Shown: piece after piece, positions 5,253 through 6,598 of the stretch
How positions within the stretch are numbered: position 1 is the first letter of the stretch
Layout: every line of letters begins with the position of its first letter
Source of the DNA: Planctomycetota bacterium
GTDB taxonomy: Bacteria; Planctomycetota; Planctomycetia; Pirellulales; Pirellulaceae
DNA: 6,598 nucleotides
Assembly: GCA_026692885.1 (NCBI GenBank)
Contig: JAPLNJ010000232.1
Coordinates: 1-6,598 of the forward strand
Direction: 5' to 3'
The notes under the pieces: model-generated
What the model was told of the DNA's origin: nothing
What the model saw: the letters and a program-made list of their open reading frames with translations, nothing else
Database searches by the model: none
Position numbers and translations under genes: made by a program

Positions 5253-6494
5253 TCACAGCAGCGCGAGCGGGTTCTGCCGGTTGGCCAGCGGGAACGTTAC
5301 GGAGCCGCCCAGGCGTTGCGATTCGAACACCGCGACGATCATCTCCGTGGCCGTGCGCGCTTCGTAGATGCTGGCTTGCGGCTGCCGATCCTCTGCGATG
5401 GCCGCCAACAGATCCTTGACCGCCAGCACGTTGCCACCCTCCAGCTTGCGGTTCTCCAGCGGTTCTGGCTGGCCCACGCCCGCCGAGCTGATGGGAATCC
5501 AGGCCTGCTTGTTCTTGCCGGCAGTCCACGAGGAATCGGGCAGGTAGCCGAGGTCCGGCAGGTGGCCCGTGTCGAACATCTGCACGAGCCCCTTGGAGCC
5601 GAAAATCTGCAGGCCGAAACGGCTGGGCTGGCCGGCAGCGTCGCGGACCGAATCGAAGCTGGCCACGGCCCCGCCCGCCAGCCGGTACAGGGCGTGCACG
5701 TTGTCGCCGGCCAAAGGTCCAATCCCTTCGGCACCTTCCTGCACGTCTTCGCGGCGCAGCGGCCGCCCCTGCTGATAGACGCTTCCCGCGCACCAGGTCG
5801 GTGCACCGCCGAAATGGTTCACGAGGTTCAGCACGTGCGTGCCCAGAACCCAGAGATCCTCGCCACCGCCGCGCCGGTCTTCCTTGCCGCGGACGCGCAG
5901 TTCCAAAATCGCACCCAACTGCCCCGATTTAATCAGATCCCACACGACGGGCAGCTTCTGGCTATAGCGGGTCTGGTGAGCGATGGCCAATTTCACTTGG
6001 TGCTGCTCGCAGGCAGTGATCATCTCGTCGGCCTCAGCCAGCGTGCGGCACAGCGGTTTTTCCAGATAGATGCCCCGCACGCCCCGCTCCGCCGCAGCCA
6101 CGACCATGTCGCGGTGCTGGTCCAGCCAACGCGGACAGATGCTGACCAGATCCGGCCGCAGCTCGTCGAGCATGCGGCGATAGTCCGAGAAGCCGCGGGG
6201 GGCCCCCAAGCGTTTGACCGCTGCTGCGAGTCCTGGTTCGTTGGCATCGGCAACGGCGACGATTTCCACGTCGGGAATTTCCAGCCAGACTTTGTCCAAG
6301 CCATGGCCGTAGTCGCCTCGGCCCGTGTGCCCGATCACCGCCGCACGGTACTTGTTCGCCGGGGGTTGGGCAGCGCGGCCGCCCTGCGTTGCCGTCGCGA
6401 CCAGGGCCGCTGCGCCGGCCAGAAACTTCCGTCTGCCCACCGCCGAGGCGCCAGCCCGGAAGCCGTCATCGCCAAGTGGGATGGTCATGGTCAT
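5253..6494 (-). CDS. Gfo/Idh/MocA-family oxidoreductase with Tat signal
   Basis: The 413-aa product begins with a twin-arginine signal: VGRRKFLAGAAAL (residues 19-31), then an Ala-rich stretch ending near GRAAQPP, so export to the periplasm is likely. A Rossmann NAD(P)-binding domain follows, with AVIGHTGRGDYGHG (about 52-65) and acidic D83 in AVADANEP. EKPLC (145-149) carries the conserved Lys of the family, and WVLGTHVLNLVNHFGG (215-230) matches the active-site helix of the C-terminal domain. The family oxidises or reduces sugars and sugar derivatives; the substrate cannot be predicted here. Tat-exported paralogues are abundant in Planctomycetes. I prefer the ATG at 6494 because GGAGG lies five bases upstream. 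The ATG at 6506 (four residues longer) has no such site. Confidence 0.93.
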   Translation of the reverse strand: MTMTIPLGDDGFRAGASAVGRRKFLAGAAALVATATQGGRAAQPPANKYRAAVIGHTGRGDYGHGLDKVWLEIPDVEIVAVADANEPGLAAAVKRLGAPRGFSDYRRMLDELRPDLVSICPRWLDQHRDMVVAAAERGVRGIYLEKPLCRTLAEADEMITACEQHQVKLAIAHQTRYSQKLPVVWDLIKSGQLGAILELRVRGKEDRRGGGEDLWVLGTHVLNLVNHFGGAPTWCAGSVYQQGRPLRREDVQEGAEGIGPLAGDNVHALYRLAGGAVASFDSVRDAAGQPSRFGLQIFGSKGLVQMFDTGHLPDLGYLPDSSWTAGKNKQAWIPISSAGVGQPEPLENRKLEGGNVLAVKDLLAAIAEDRQPQASIYEARTATEMIVAVFESQRLGGSVTFPLANRQNPLALL

Positions 6495-6537
6495 AGCTGC
6501 CTCCATGGAGAAGATGGCACTGGATGGATCATCCGAA

Positions 6538-6598
6538 CTAGTGCTTTGTCAAGGCTTAATGTTGGGGTTGGCTTGGGTGCCACTGGCTCCGCCAGTGC
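6538..6598. repeat. Palindromic dispersed repeat, cut by window edge
   Basis: The end of the window contains a hairpin CACTGGC-TCC-GCCAGTG (6581-6597), preceded by CTAGTGCTTTGTCAAGGCTT. I recall the combination of a CAAGGCTTAATG-like stretch followed by GTGCCACTGGCT-type palindromes in planctomycete intergenic DNA. It lies about 45 bp upstream of the oxidoreductase start, so it may overlap that gene's promoter region. It is incomplete here. Confidence 0.5.

Noticed and set aside
5242..5806. Open frames in other frames inside the Gfo/Idh/MocA gene
   Set aside because: Arg/Pro/Ala-rich shadow translations with no motifs; the Tat oxidoreductase frame covers them completely.
6547..6552. TTGACA on the minus strand upstream of the oxidoreductase as a -35 box
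   Set aside because: The hexamer is perfect but lies in a probable dispersed repeat, and no acceptable -10 sequence occurs 16-18 bp downstream.

Overview
This GC-rich window most likely comes from a planctomycete (Pirellulales-like). The evidence is a Tat-signal Gfo/Idh/MocA oxidoreductase, a long M48 peptidase with an extra C-terminal helical region, and several small palindromic repeats whose chance translations ([22 protein letters not shown]) I remember as recurrent strings in planctomycete genomes. The taxonomic call is an inference; no rRNA or marker gene is present.

Layout. Bases 1-1230 (+) hold the 3' part of an M48-family metallopeptidase gene whose start and HEXXH motif lie outside the window. 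Bases 1231-1539 are a convergent intergenic region that starts with a 139-bp element bounded by 12-bp perfect inverted repeats. All remaining genes are on the minus strand. From right to left, in their direction of transcription, they are a Tat-exported Gfo/Idh/MocA oxidoreductase (6494-5253), a nitroreductase-family flavoprotein (5192-4596), dihydroxy-acid dehydratase ilvD (4009-2186), and a two-gene toxin-antitoxin-like module. In that module a small antitoxin candidate (2096-1836) overlaps a ParE/RelE-type toxin (1836-1540) by one base.

The 586-bp gap between ilvD and the nitroreductase gene (4010-4595) is packed with at least four different short repeats: a pair of facing hairpins, a 15-bp tandem repeat, a three-stem cruciform-like repeat, and a 144-bp MITE-like element with 19-bp perfect terminal inverted repeats. 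Another palindromic repeat starts at the right edge (about 6540-6598).

How the genes fit together. IlvD catalyses the third step of the common branched-chain amino acid pathway and shows no obvious functional link to its neighbours. The oxidoreductase and nitroreductase genes are 60 bp apart on one strand and may be co-transcribed, but the first carries an export signal and the second does not. The toxin-antitoxin pair is the best candidate for a poorly described system because its antitoxin matches no classical DNA-binding antitoxin family I can recognise. No CRISPR array, tRNA, rRNA, transposase or phage gene is visible.
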